Positions 47,079-57,030 of a stretch of DNA of 64,000 nt are shown here, piece after piece. Within the stretch, counting starts at the first letter, position 1; each line of letters opens with the position of its first letter. A model generated the notes under the pieces. That model saw only the letters and a program-made list of their open reading frames with translations. It made no database searches and was not told where the DNA came from. This stretch comes from Histoplasma ohiense (Eukaryota; Ascomycota; Eurotiomycetes; Onygenales; Ajellomycetaceae). The stretch spans positions 5,548,001 to 5,612,000 of the forward strand of contig JAEVHH010000002.1 of the NCBI GenBank assembly GCA_017607445.1, given 5' to 3'. The position numbers were made by a program, and so were the translations under genes.

Positions 47079-47092
47079 GAGCCCGGGTAGCT
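47071..47092 (+). promoter_or_regulatory. Putative primer-binding site, half-tRNA(Met) type
   Basis: Right at the 5' LTR end the strand reads ATTATGAGCCCGG. This is complementary to CCGGGCTCATAA, the anticodon arm and loop of CAU (methionine) tRNAs. Copia and Ty5-like elements prime from initiator tRNA cleaved in the anticodon loop. The match is by eye and 12-13 nt long. Confidence 0.45.
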
Positions 47093-47460
47093 ACCTATCG
47101 CTATCTATCTAATTATATTGATATCTATCCATACCGACCTCCATATCGGCAAAGATATCTACCTATATCTATCTTGATATCTATTTGATTATATCTATCT
47201 ATCCGATCTCATCGACCTCCTCATCGGCGACGATTGCGGCATTATCTATATCTTGATACCGATCTCACCGACCTCCTTATCGGCGACGATTGCGGCAATA
47301 TCTATATCTATATCTATATCTATCCGATCCTCATCGACCTACATATCGGCGAGAGATAGCAGTGTATTATATATCGGTTATATCTGTACGATTCTATATC
47401 GATTATATCCATTCGATTCTATATCGATTATCCGTTCGACCCTATATCGGTTTTATATCC
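47087..47460 (+). repeat. Leader with CTATCT/TATATC repeats and a diverged unit of about 65 bp
   Basis: The 5' untranslated leader is made of TATC words interleaved with copies of CGACCTCCTCATCGGCGACG followed by ATTGCGGC. At least two full copies and one partial copy lie between 47200 and 47360. Confidence 0.65.
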
Positions 47461-47476
47461 ATATACAACAACCAAG

Positions 47477-49693
47477 ATGTCAGCAGAAAATTCATCAAAG
47501 ACAACACTCTTTCTGAATTCCTCCAAAAGCTGGAACTTATGGTACAAGATGATACTAGGACTTGCCACAGAGCTTCAAGTACTGGATCTTGTTAGTGAGG
47601 AAAGTCCCAATAGAATGAGTGAAATACCTAAACCTACTCCCCCAGAGTTCCCTACTGAGCATACCATGGAAGCAAAGATTAAATGGGAGATGGAGAATAC
47701 CAAATATAACAATGATACCAACATCTACCGGAGCAAACTCGAAGGTGTTAGCAAGATCAGGCAGGAGATCCTCAGAACAGTGGCAGTCAGTGAGCTAGAA
47801 ATAGCAACTTCTGGAAATGATCACATTGATGTGAAGGATCTTCTAATTGCCCTTAAGAAGAGGTTATTACCTAGAACAGCAGATCGCCAGTATGAGGTAC
47901 AGAAGAAATATCAGAACTTACAGAAGCTGCCTAAACAGAACCTAGATCAGTGGTTAGATGCCTGGACCCTGATTGAAACAGAAATCAAGCATTTTGGTAT
48001 AGATGACAACTTCGATATATGGGAGGACTTCTTCCATATCAACATGTCTATCGATAATCCGTACGCTTCCATCCGAAAGAGAGAAGTTGAGATAGGAGGT
48101 AAGGAGAACTTCTCCTTCGCAGATGTGGTCAATGACTTCCGTTCCGAATATCGCAAGAAGGGATATAGCAAGCCAGGACTGCTTGTGTCCAACCTCACTA
48201 CCTTTAATGGCAGGCAAGCAGGACAATCAAGATCCAGAACCTGCATTTGTGGTTCTAAACATTCCTGGGTCAAATGTTATTATCTCAACCCAAGCCAGAG
48301 ACCAGAAGGATGGAAGGAGAACAAGCAACGACATAAGAAGGTGGATGAGGCACTCAAGAATGAAGATATCAAGAAGAAGATAGATGCAGCATTAACAAAG
48401 GTAGCTGCTTCTAATTCTGAGATGATAGAACCAACACTAGAGAAAGGTGGAGAACCTATTGATCATTCTATCAATCGTTCTATCGATCATTCTATCGATC
48501 ATCCTACTGATCAATCTTCGATCACTTCCGACATCGTACCTGTCGATCGATCGACAAGATGCCTAAATGTGAATGTCGAGAGCTCTCCTTCCAATCAACG
48601 CCCCTATCTCCGAGATTCCTGGATATTCAATACCAGTGCTGAGCGACATATCTGCAATAATCGATCTAGATTCCTAACATACGAACCGTCAGAAGAACAA
48701 GTTTATACAGGAGATTCGACAACAAGGGTTATGGGATATGGAACCGTTTGGACCTACATGACCAACGCCCTAGGCAAGCAGTTCAAAGTGATCCTTAGGA
48801 ATGCTGCATACATTCCATTCTCACACACCAACATAATCGCCTGGAAACCTTGCTATCATATAGGGGGGATCTATCTCGATGGCAAATCGTTTAGATTGCG
48901 GAGAATTAGTGATGATTCGATCTTCGCTCGTATAGAAGTGTACGATGGACTGCTAGTTACTGAATATCACAGAACTAGTGAGAACACCTTAGTGCTCGCT
49001 AATATTGCCCCACCTAGCAATCCAGCAATAACAGAACCTGCTAAGATATCAAATACTTCTTACACCCCAAAGAGCTCTACTGCTTCCTCCAAAATTTGGC
49101 ATCAACGCCTAGGACATCCCTCGATGAGAGCAGTTGAACATCTGCCAATTGATGCCAAAGGGGTTCAGATATCAGATATTAAGGATATTGTGAAGAATGT
49201 TGATGCTGAAGACAAAGAACTTTGCGAACCTTGTCATCTTGCCAATGCAAAGAATCAAATATCTCACCGTCCCCATATACGATCTAAACTATCCTTCGAA
49301 CGACTCCATACAGATATTGTGCAAGGACCTTCCTACTGCTACAATGAAGAATAATGGCTCATACATTTTGTATGTGATTATCTTCGTTTCCATATTGCAG
49401 TAACAGCCTTGAGAAAATCGGATATAAGGAAAGCTTTCAATAAGGTTTTAAAGTGCATTAAACACAAGGTCATACGAATCGACAATGAGAAGGGAATCAA
49501 AGAATCTGATATCTACGGCAATTGGTTACAAGAACGAATACAATCCGGTGATATCTCAGTGCAATGGACGCCTACAAACAGCATGCCAGCGGACGGGTTG
49601 ACCAAGCCATTATCGCAACAGAAGCAAAGAGAATTCATCAAACAGCTAGGATTAGATGATATAACTGATCTTGTCAATCAAACAACAAAATAA
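47477..49693 (+). pseudogene. Copia gag-pol with one in-frame stop and no reverse transcriptase
   Basis: One frame of 739 codons is broken only by TAA at 49352-49354. Order: gag (LLIALKKRLLPRTADRQYEV, FHINMSIDNPYASIRKREVE), zinc knuckle (CICGSKHSWVKCYYLNPSQR), then protease core. That core reads WIFNTSAERHICNN, where the family has W-x-x-D-S/T-G-A. GAG-pre-integrase follows (KIWHQRLGHPSMRAVEHLP, then CEPCHLANAKNQIS), with integrase FERLHTDIVQ. After the stop come WLIHFVCDYLRFHIAVTALR and VIRIDNEKGIKESDIYGNWL, then QWTPTNSMPADGLTKPLSQQ, the C-terminus of RNase H. The protease aspartate is asparagine at residue 385. CAA-to-TAA would explain the stop. All of RT is absent, and the join is near 49530. 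Confidence 0.85.
48459..48512 (+). repeat. Short (GATCATTCTATC)n coding repeat
   Basis: ATCGATCATTCT units inside gag encode a run of I-D-H-S / I-N-R-S. It is likely a local slippage expansion. Confidence 0.6.
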
Positions 49694-49862
49694 GGCATAA
49701 AAGCTCAATGAGTTTGGACAGAAGGAATTCAACATCCTCATACATCTTATCTATTTCCTTTTCCCTTTTCCCTTTTCATTTTGTTAATCATCTCATTTCT
49801 TATATTATTTCCTATTCTGGTAACTTATCCAGCTTCATTACTGATGATATTCAGCTGAAGGG

Positions 49863-49963
49863 GTATAAAACTTACCAATGATCTACTGTTACTCAGCATT
49901 ACCTTGCTCATATAAGCAAGCATACTCTTCCCTATAAATACTGCCTGAATGTCATGTAATTAT
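49863..49963 (+). repeat. 3' LTR, 101 bp
   Basis: It is the same sequence as the 5' LTR without the 91-bp insertion and one TCTTC copy. It follows GCTGAAGGGG, a polypurine-like tract. It ends GTCATGTAATTAT. Confidence 0.8.
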
Positions 49964-50236
49964 TGGAGGTAGAATAACCAATTCAGTTTACTTTATTGAT
50001 ATTCAGTAATTGGGACAATATTCGGACTTATCCAGTTCCGACAGATGGATTTGCCACTAAGGATAGTCGGGCCCAAAACACACTCTGCCCCTCTGAAGGA
50101 AGTCACAATTCGGAAGACACTAGGACACGAAAGACACAGCTCCGGAATACTCTCCAAAACTGCTTGCTGGATTGTTTTAAGATCCTTAATTTTTTCCACT
50201 CAAGAACTCGGCTTCCATTAACCTTCTTTCGTCCAA

Positions 50237-51404
50237 ATATACCAATTCCGCAACTGTATGGCTTTGCAATTTCCACAAACAAAACTGTATGAGATTGTGC
50301 AGCTGAATTGTTTTCCAAATGCAACTAATCTTGATTTTCAGTTTACTCATGCCAAAAACTTACCTTATTTAATCTGTTGCATACACTTTCTATATCACTG
50401 TCTACTGTCCATGCTTGGTTGCTCTGTTCTTTCACAGTATGTTCATAACCAGAGTGGGACATCTGCTGATAGAGAATTTGACATGGCCCCATGGGCTATT
50501 TGTTGATTGAGTATATTGTAGAAGAAAAAGGGAAAATGCTATCAAACATCTGACTCAAGAAGCAAGATGATATGAAGTTATAAAGTAATCTCTATTGTGA
50601 TTTTAGCAGAATATTTCTCAGTCTTGCAAACACTCCTCTTTTCAAAATTGAATCTTTTGTTATCAACAATAATGGATTCTTACATCTAACAAACCAACCT
50701 CTTTCACTTGGCATTCAAGAATTAGAGAATAAAGAAATTCCAACCAGTATGCTATGGAATTACATCTATTCTACTGTTGATTCCTATGTTGTGAACACTC
50801 TTTCACTTCATGACAACTGGCTTCAACATCAATCAAATGCAATAAATGATATGGGAGACTCTATCTATCAATCATCAGCTCTGATGACTATGCAAGCAAT
50901 TTTTTCATTATTCTTCCATTGAGATCTCTGCTGTGGATCATTCATCTTTATATTGACTGATCTTCATCAAAGCAATATTTTTGTTGATGAAGTCTGGCAT
51001 ATCATCTTATTTGTTGATATAGAATAGGGATGCTCTTTATCTGTTGAGATGCTTCAACCTCCTCACTGGCTTACAAACAAGGGTGTGGATCAGATAGTAA
51101 CTGAGGACTAGCAACACAATGAAACTATCAACTGTCATGAACCAGGCTTGGAAGATGGGGACATTTTGGTATAGCCTGGCCCTGTCCAGCCCGACTGGAC
51201 TTTTTGCACTTTTTGGCAAAAAACTCCAGCCACAACTAACTGAAAAATGTCCTGATCATGATGTGTTTCACCAAATCATGCCATGGTATTGGACATGGGA
51301 TACAGTGAGAATTGTAACATGCAAGCTTGCAGATAGAAAGAATTACAATACTCAACTTCAGCAAGTGTTTGAGAAAGACACTCACTCACACAACTCAGAA
51401 TTTT
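50237..51404 (+). pseudogene. RIP-decayed aminoglycoside-phosphotransferase-family gene
   Basis: Fragments in several frames follow the order of a fungal APH-domain protein. They are IPIPQLYGFAIST, then FTHAKNLPYLICCIHFLYHC, LLSMLGCSVLSQYVHNQSGT and GKMLSNI. Next come PLFKIESFVINNNGFLHLTN, PLSLGIQELENKEIPTSMLW, SAINDMGDSIYQSSALMTMQ-like sequence, FILTDLHQSNIFVDEVWHII (catalytic loop), LFVDIE-stop-GCSLSVEMLQPPHWLTN, and STVMNQAWKMGTFWYSLALS to about 51404. Stops stand where tryptophan is expected (TGG to TGA after MLSNI, TGG to TAG after VDIE). These are G-to-A changes as in RIP. The N-terminal third is not visible, perhaps lost when the adjacent copia element inserted. This is a different APH subfamily from the gene at 19.6 kb. 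Confidence 0.75.
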
Positions 51405-51421
51405 GACAACTTCTAATTTGG

Positions 51422-51646
51422 TCACTGTCTGATCTTTTTGTTTGAACCCATCTGGTTCTGCTCTGTGAGTCCTATATGAATAGCTTCCTCGAGGGTGAGC
51501 TTGACTTTTTCATTCTTAATCCTTTCTCTCTTATCAATTGCAGCCTTGGTCGAAGAGCTGAGCAACTGAAGAGTCTTCACATCCGCCTCCACACCAACCA
51601 TTGCTTCCTTGCCTTTAGCCTGTTCCGGTCCAGAGTTATCGGTCAT
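51422..51646 (-). CDS. Possible small charged protein, 74 aa
   Basis: A single frame from a real ATG reads MTDNSGPEQAKGKEAMVGVE, then lysine/glutamate-rich helical sequence (DKRERIKNEKVKLTLEEAIH) to a stop. It is protein-like but unrecognised, and lies tail to tail with the APH pseudogene. It may be a fragment of a larger gene. Confidence 0.3.
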   Translation of the reverse strand: MTDNSGPEQAKGKEAMVGVEADVKTLQLLSSSTKAAIDKRERIKNEKVKLTLEEAIHIGLTEQNQMGSNKKIRQ

Positions 51647-53182
51647 TTTGACTTAAACTGCCTAATACTTCTAATGTCAGTAATAATGCTAGGAAACCTC
51701 TTTAAATCAACCGTGAGTATTGTGAAAGATCCATCGTACAATCAGGACGAACAAATGTCCGTGTTTGATAATAGCGCGACTCAATAAAGTTAGTTGAGGT
51801 CCTTGGACATCTGAGTTAGTCAATAGTAGTGGGCATTTGAACATTAATCCGGAGCAAGTCGATGAGGTGGGGGTTAATGGGTTAACACATGGAAAAACAG
51901 AACTACGCCCTCAAAGCCAATCATCCGCGTCGGAACCAATGCAAAGCGCCCGTGACCCCAAAGGTGGAAGTGGCTATTGTGCCAAACTTCGTTGACATGG
52001 AAATCTTTTCCTGGCTCAGGTTCCATTGAGTTCTCGTTGCATGATATCTGCCCTTCAACCCCAACTTGGTCTACATACTAAGGAGGGTAATGATCCCCAT
52101 GAGCTTGCGAAGAATGTTATGAAGCCTATCCATGGTCCTGTTCCCAGCGAATTGAGTATTTGCCTGCTATCAACATAGCTACAGAAACCGCGCTAGGGGA
52201 AGAGTCTTGTGACTTTGGCGGATGGACCCTTCAAGGAAAATCCCGATCAAACTATGGGGGTAACGACGGACTAAATACAGTTTTACGGCATTCCAAAGCC
52301 CTGTTGTTCATGGTGCCAGTCGCTAGGACAAGTCCCGCATGTTGAAAGGAGGCCTTCCCCCCGAGGGATCATCTGGTAGACTCAGCAGCGCATGTCATCG
52401 GATCCTCCGCTATGCCACCGAGGGCTTACCGCGCGTTGATCAAGCGCGGTACGAAGATAGCAGAGCGCGGAGGATTGAGCAAGCTGCCCCTTCATTACAG
52501 AGAGCATCGATTCGCTCCTTATCAATCGAAACTCTTGAAATCCTCTTATAATATCTTACCTCTTATCCTTAAGCCCTCGTAATCTCTTGCGTAGATATCT
52601 TGCTTGTTGACCAACCAGATATTTAAGCCTTGTCTAACGGCTCCTCATACTAGTTATACCTTCACCTTCTTGTGTGGCGCCTCTGGGAATCCTATAGACG
52701 CCGCCATGTTATAACATATATTATTTCTATATGAGAATTTTCTTATAAAGGATTAGTGTTGACATCATTCACTGGCTACTAGTAGTATTTATATACAGCA
52801 TTTCTAGCAAAAAATGTGTACATTTAATCATAAATGTGCTATTTGGGGATAGCCCTGGTGTAAACATGCAATCTTGTAGGAATGCTTTACTACTACGCCA
52901 AAAGGACCAATCTTTAAGGTAGCCAGCCACCTATTCCTCAAGATATATATATATAAAACCTGGTGGTGGGGACCTGGACAAGGATCCCGAGGTCACGACG
53001 CCTAATCACGTGCGGCGGGGCGGGCCGCCTGGTCAACGTACACCCGAGATTTAACCACTGCCTTGTCTGATCTGAGCTTCTTATCACTGAAAATTGAGAT
53101 GCATAGTGCTTGAATTGCCATTTATTGTCTACCACATCCTGTACAAGTAAGCAAGCAATAATCAAGAGTGTACGAACTCAGG
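51647..53182. other. Spacer, 1.5 kb
   Basis: No gene supported. It holds an (AT)n patch near 52943-52955 and a GC-rich motif at 53003-53032, and should contain the GET5 promoter. Confidence 0.4.
53003..53032 (-). repeat. GC-rich motif resembling part of the 91-bp LTR insertion
   Basis: Read on the minus strand it contains CCAGGCGG and, after a GC spacer, CCGCACGTGATTA. Both words occur in the same order and nearly the same spacing in the insertion at 46950-47040. It could be a diverged relative or a shared promoter motif. Confidence 0.35.
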
Positions 53183-53926
53183 ATGACAGAGTTTACATTT
53201 ACAAAATCATTCCTCTTGTCACTTGATTCACAATCTGTGAAGCTCCCCAGTGACTATGTCTTTGATCCCAGCAGCTTTGAGACTCCACATCCTGTAAGGA
53301 AAACCAATCCAGCTATAGAGTGTCTGCGATCTGACTGTCCACAGTACACCCTCACCCGCCTCTCTGATCGCCACCCCCCGATGCCAAGGAAGATAAAGCA
53401 ACCAACGATTCCGGGATCATCAAAGTCAATAAGAATTCATCTAAAGTCGGCCCGAAATCCAGCACTACATATTACCCTGGATAATTGCTCCATACCATCT
53501 ACCTCAGTCGGGGAGCTCAAGGAAGTCGTCCAAGAGAGGGTCCAAGTGGGGAATGCGCGTGTGCCCCTGGATAGAATAAAGATATTATGGAAGAGGAAAC
53601 CTGTGCAAGGAGAGACAATAGCTGAGATTCTAGAAGGTGATTCTACAGTAATACCAGATGGAAATGAGATTGAATTGGGTGTCATGGTTCTTGGTGGTGC
53701 GTCACTTATCTCTGCAACTCCCAGTGCAGGGGAAAGAAAACACTCAGAGAAATCATCAGAGACACTCTTTACTCAAGATCTGGTTGAAAATGATGTACGG
53801 AATGTGCTGGCAACTGAAGAGTTTTGGGATGATCTAGAGTCATTTGTGAAGACTAAAGTGAAGGACGCAGTGTGGGCATCTCAGATCAGATCTGTATTTA
53901 GAAAAGCCTGGGTTTCGAGCAGGTAG
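53183..53926 (+). CDS. GET5: Get5/Mdy2-like ubiquitin-domain protein
   Basis: Two exons (53183-53293 and 53345-53926) give 230 residues. The intron (GTAAGG...CCACAG, branch CTGAC) is 51 nt, a multiple of three without a stop, so the unspliced frame is also open. Splicing joins FETPHP to YTLTRLSDRHPPMPRKIKQP, which fits the family. The N-terminus (MTEFTFTKSFLLSLDSQSVK) is the Get4-binding segment. A ubiquitin-like fold follows (SKSIRIHLKSARNPALHITL, DRIKILWKRKPVQGETIAEI). The C-terminal helix pair EEFWDDLESFVKTKVKDAVW is the homodimer region. Get5 links Sgt2 to Get4 in the tail-anchored protein insertion pathway. Fungal databases often label these proteins 'cell-cycle control medial ring component'. 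A GTG-initiated five-residue extension was rejected. Confidence 0.82.
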   Translation: MTEFTFTKSFLLSLDSQSVKLPSDYVFDPSSFETPHPVRKTNPAIECLRSDCPQYTLTRLSDRHPPMPRKIKQPTIPGSSKSIRIHLKSARNPALHITLDNCSIPSTSVGELKEVVQERVQVGNARVPLDRIKILWKRKPVQGETIAEILEGDSTVIPDGNEIELGVMVLGGASLISATPSAGERKHSEKSSETLFTQDLVENDVRNVLATEEFWDDLESFVKTKVKDAVWASQIRSVFRKAWVSSR

Positions 53927-54785
53927 TCAATGCATATTCGACATTCAGTCCACTGTATAGTGGACAGCTTAATTGGTATGTATGTACAATTTTAACGGCA
54001 TACCAAGAGGCTACATCTTGTCCCTTTTGTCCACTCCACCTCGTCAACAACAACAGCTAGCAAGCAAAAAGAGAGATCCCCCAAATGGATTGAAGAGGGA
54101 TCCTTCCACCAAGGATATGGGATATATCTATCTCGGGAGAAGCAGTGAGTAAGGCGCAGGTTGGTAAAGGACGAGCTCCCAAGAGATAAGAGTTTCCAGA
54201 CGAAGGGTTGGAAGTAGCCTCTGTCACTAACTAATTTTATTTACTCTTCTATTATTACAGCAGCTCCTTATCTCCCGGTTTCAACTACTAAGAACAGCGA
54301 CAACCAGTTGTGTCCGGGGAAAATGGCGCCGTCGGTTCTGGCGTATAGGTAGCCTTGATTCCATAGTTAGTGTCGTTAGTGAAATGGCCGATGTCGTGGA
54401 TTAGCAGCTAGGGATGTTGGAATAATGGTGCCACTTGCTTTAAATTTCACTTCATTTTTGTCGTTTACCGCTATACTCCACCCCGTTGAAGATGCAGACT
54501 GGATATATAGGTTTTCTGGAGGATATCTGGCCTGTTGTTTTTTATTTTCTCCCCCGGTTTTCCACACGGACATTAGCTTATTCTTTATTCTTTCATACAT
54601 CATCGGCCCTATGTTTCGTCCTCTATATCATTTAGAATATTATTAGCCACCTACAGTATGCATCTTTCTTTGTGCCGACAGGGTCAATGTTTTTGAGCCT
54701 TGGCTTTCGTTATTAGTATTTGATTTTTTTTCTATTTCTCATTTTCTTTGATAAAACGTGGTTTCTTTCCCCCTGGATACATCAC
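53927..54785. other. Spacer, 0.86 kb
   Basis: I see no coding unit. A second strong donor-like GTAAGT sits at the stop of the neighbouring small secreted gene, so an extra 3' exon in this region cannot be excluded. Confidence 0.35.
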
Positions 54786-55081
54786 TTACACTTCGCGGCA
54801 GTCGATTTGTTTCGGGACCCCTTTTGCACACATTCTGATGAGGAATGGAACTGTTCCGTCTGGTGATTCTCCACGAGTGTCTTCTTTCCCCCCTAAACAA
54901 TTAAGCCCATTCAAGAAATCCGGAAATGAATATCCAAGCCTTGATGGTATTTGTATCTCAGTCAGAGCATTTCTTTCCGTGACATCTTATCTTGGTTCTA
55001 GAGTACTTACAACTGTGCGATCGAGAGATGGCAAAGCAGCATCAGGCTCACCAGCATCCGGGCTACTGACATCTTAGGCAT
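54786..55081 (-). CDS. Small secreted protein, 74 aa
   Basis: Exon 1 (55011-55081) encodes MPKMSVARMLVSLMLLCHLS-IAQL, a textbook signal peptide with a likely cut near IAQ. It ends at a consensus donor (TT|GTAAGT). Exon 2 (54786-54939) starts after CATCAAG, preceded by a CTGAC branch, and keeps phase. It encodes LGYSFPDFLNGLNCLGGKED, then TVPFLIRMCAKGVPKQIDCR-EV and a stop. The mature part is about 50 residues with three cysteines. The product is predicted to be secreted; no family is recognised. The TAA lies within a GTAAGT sequence, so the transcript may continue into another exon. The plus strand has a longer frame here, but it has no such features. Confidence 0.55.
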
Positions 55082-56043
55082 TATGGAGGTCTTGATGGGA
55101 CGCCAGAGACCAAACGAGATACTCAAATATTTTGAGATGCACAGAGGATATCAAATAACGGAGCGAAGATAATAGATTGTGGCGTGATTAACAGCAGAGA
55201 AATATCTCAAATCAAAGTTCTCACTCACTCATTATGAACTTGAAAAGAGGGGGAAATAGAAATTTTTTGGCAATTAAAAACGATATCTTAGTATATTTAT
55301 AAGGAGCCGGTTTTGAGAATGTGCCAAGGGCAAGCTGTGTGTTATTTCACTGTCTTTATACCAGGATGAATGCGTAGTTCCGGCTGTGTGTTGAAAGGAG
55401 GCGACATAATGCCCTTGATTTCATACATTTAAACAAAGGAGAAGAAAGAGGAAACGGTCAAACATTAGTGAGTTTCATTACTTTCATTACATTTGATACC
55501 AATTTTTATTTTTGGGTGATCTACCCGCATTGCCCAGCGGCAGACTACCTTCGACAAAGGCAGCCATGCAAGTTGCCCGTCATCATCTGAGTATGTCGAG
55601 ATAGGATTTGCACATGCCTCGCACCACTGTAGAATAGACCATAGAAGTGTAATTCCTTCAAGCACGAAGTGAAAATGTACCTCAATGTTAAGGCTAATTT
55701 AGCCCCACAAACCAACGGCAAACGGAGTCATCTGCAAAAATCAATCCTCGAGTTATCATGGCAAAAGCGGGATGCTGCATAGTTGGTCTCGTTGGTACCT
55801 AAAATTATGTAGCTAGTACCGATGTTGACCAGCGAGAGTACCGTATCGGCCAGGATGTTCACTGAACGTGAAAAGTGCAAATCCAAAAAGATTTATCCGC
55901 TCTATGTCTTCAGCCCATGGGAACCGTGCTGAAGATTGTGTCCATGAAAAATAAAAGGTCCCATCCCTGTAAAACGCCGTACCAAACCCAGTTTGCCCAT
56001 TCATCCAATAATTGAATAGTTTCGTGCGTAGGTAATGTTCCTG
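55082..56043. other. Spacer, 0.96 kb
   Basis: It lies between the small secreted gene and NOP16. No supported gene. Confidence 0.4.
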
Positions 56044-56852
56044 CTAGATATTTCCTCGTTTTTCCCTCCACTTCTTCAGTCTCCGTTTTATGTCCCCCTC
56101 CGTTTGTTGCATGGGGTTCAATCTCGTATCCCTAACCATGGCAATGATATTATCGCCATGCTTTGCCACCAGTCTCTCTAACCATTCCTCCTCACGCTTA
56201 CTCTGCTGTCTAGGCTGCTTCTTCTTCAACGCCTCCTCTTCCAAAGCAGCCTGACGCTCCAGCGCTTGAACCACTGCCGACGACGACGTGCTTCCATGAA
56301 TTCTCAAAGCTGTATTATTAAGGACATCATCCCCAAGTTCATTGAGCGGATCTTCTAGCGGATTTGCTCTCCGATGCTTTCTTCCAGCAATTTCCACCTC
56401 CTCGGTTTCGTTCTCAGGGTGGATCACGCGGAGAATCTTCCCCGTTGCCGGATCTCGTTCGACACGCATCTCCGCAGGTGTTATCATCTTCACACTTGTC
56501 AGGGAGGGTAGGAGATGTAAAGAGTCTGCTTCCTGCCGGCCATTTGACTGGTCGTCAGGTTTGTTCTCCGCGCCGCCAGTTGGGGCGTTGAGCTGGGACG
56601 CTAAGCCGAGTCGGCGGTAATTTTGGGTCAGAGTTAATTTTTTATCCCTATGAAATGTTAGATTGTTATAGAAGTGTAAAAGCAGATTTTTGGCAAGGAG
56701 CTATAAAAAGGATGTGCTATTTACCAATTCTGCGCGATGATTGCGTTCCCGAGGACATTGATTTTCTTGTTGCCATTTTTCAGGCGGTTGGACTTTTGCT
56801 TCACCCTTGGAGCGCCTGAGCGATTCTTCTTTTTTTGTAGGATTCGGCCCAT
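56044..56852 (-). CDS. NOP16: Nucleolar protein Nop16 (60S biogenesis)
   Basis: Two exons (56725-56852 and 56044-56647) give 243 residues. The basic N-terminus MGRILQKKKNRSGAPRVKQK and NRLKNGNKKINVLGNAIIAQ lead into NWDKKLTLTQNYRRLGLASQ, where the splice falls in the tryptophan codon. The middle has ITPAEMRVERDPATGKILRV. The C-terminus (EEWLERLVAKHGDNIIAMVR, then LNPMQQTEGDIKRRLKKWRE) is the diagnostic end of Nop16, an assembly factor of pre-60S particles in the nucleolus. The length fits. It is divergent from RPL37, pairing a 60S assembly factor with a 60S protein. Confidence 0.92.
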
Positions 56853-57008
56853 CTCAAAACCAGGGGACTTTAGGGGAGCCAATTGTAGCTGTTTGTCGTG
56901 GCGTTGAAATAATTTGTTGAGTAAATCTGAGAGTCGATGTTTGCACTAGTTCTTGGCACATTTGCATTTCTCCTCACATGAATTTTGGGCCAAAAGAGGA
57001 AAGAATGT

Positions 57009-57014
57009 CACGTG
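57009..57014. promoter_or_regulatory. CACGTG E-box (Cbf1-type)
   Basis: A palindromic hexamer 210 bp before the RPL37 start and 157 bp from NOP16. Assigned by motif and position only. Confidence 0.45.
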
Positions 57015-57023
57015 CAGTGCTCG

Positions 57024-57030
57024 AACCCTA
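57024..57030. promoter_or_regulatory. Telo-box AACCCTA (Tbf1-type)
   Basis: The same heptamer as in the RPS9/RPL21 promoter. Assigned by motif and position only. Confidence 0.45.

Larger units (their letters stand above)
46881..49963 (+). mobile_element. Ty1/copia LTR retrotransposon, internally deleted derivative
   Basis: It is bounded by two related LTRs (46882-47078 and 49863-49963). Inside lie a primer-binding region, a TATC-rich leader, one gag-pol frame and a polypurine-like GCTGAAGGGG just before the 3' LTR. The pol region goes from gag and protease to the beginning of integrase, then directly to the end of RNase H. Reverse transcriptase is missing, so the element could only move with help from another copy. 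No flanking target duplication is obvious. Confidence 0.85.

Noticed and set aside
46881..49963. Target-site duplication of the copia element
   Set aside because: The bases flanking the two LTRs do not match over five positions. The outer border may be off by a base or the site may have decayed.
54748..55077. 109-codon plus-strand ORF opposite the small secreted protein
   Set aside because: The minus strand has a signal peptide, splice sites and phase agreement; the plus frame has none.
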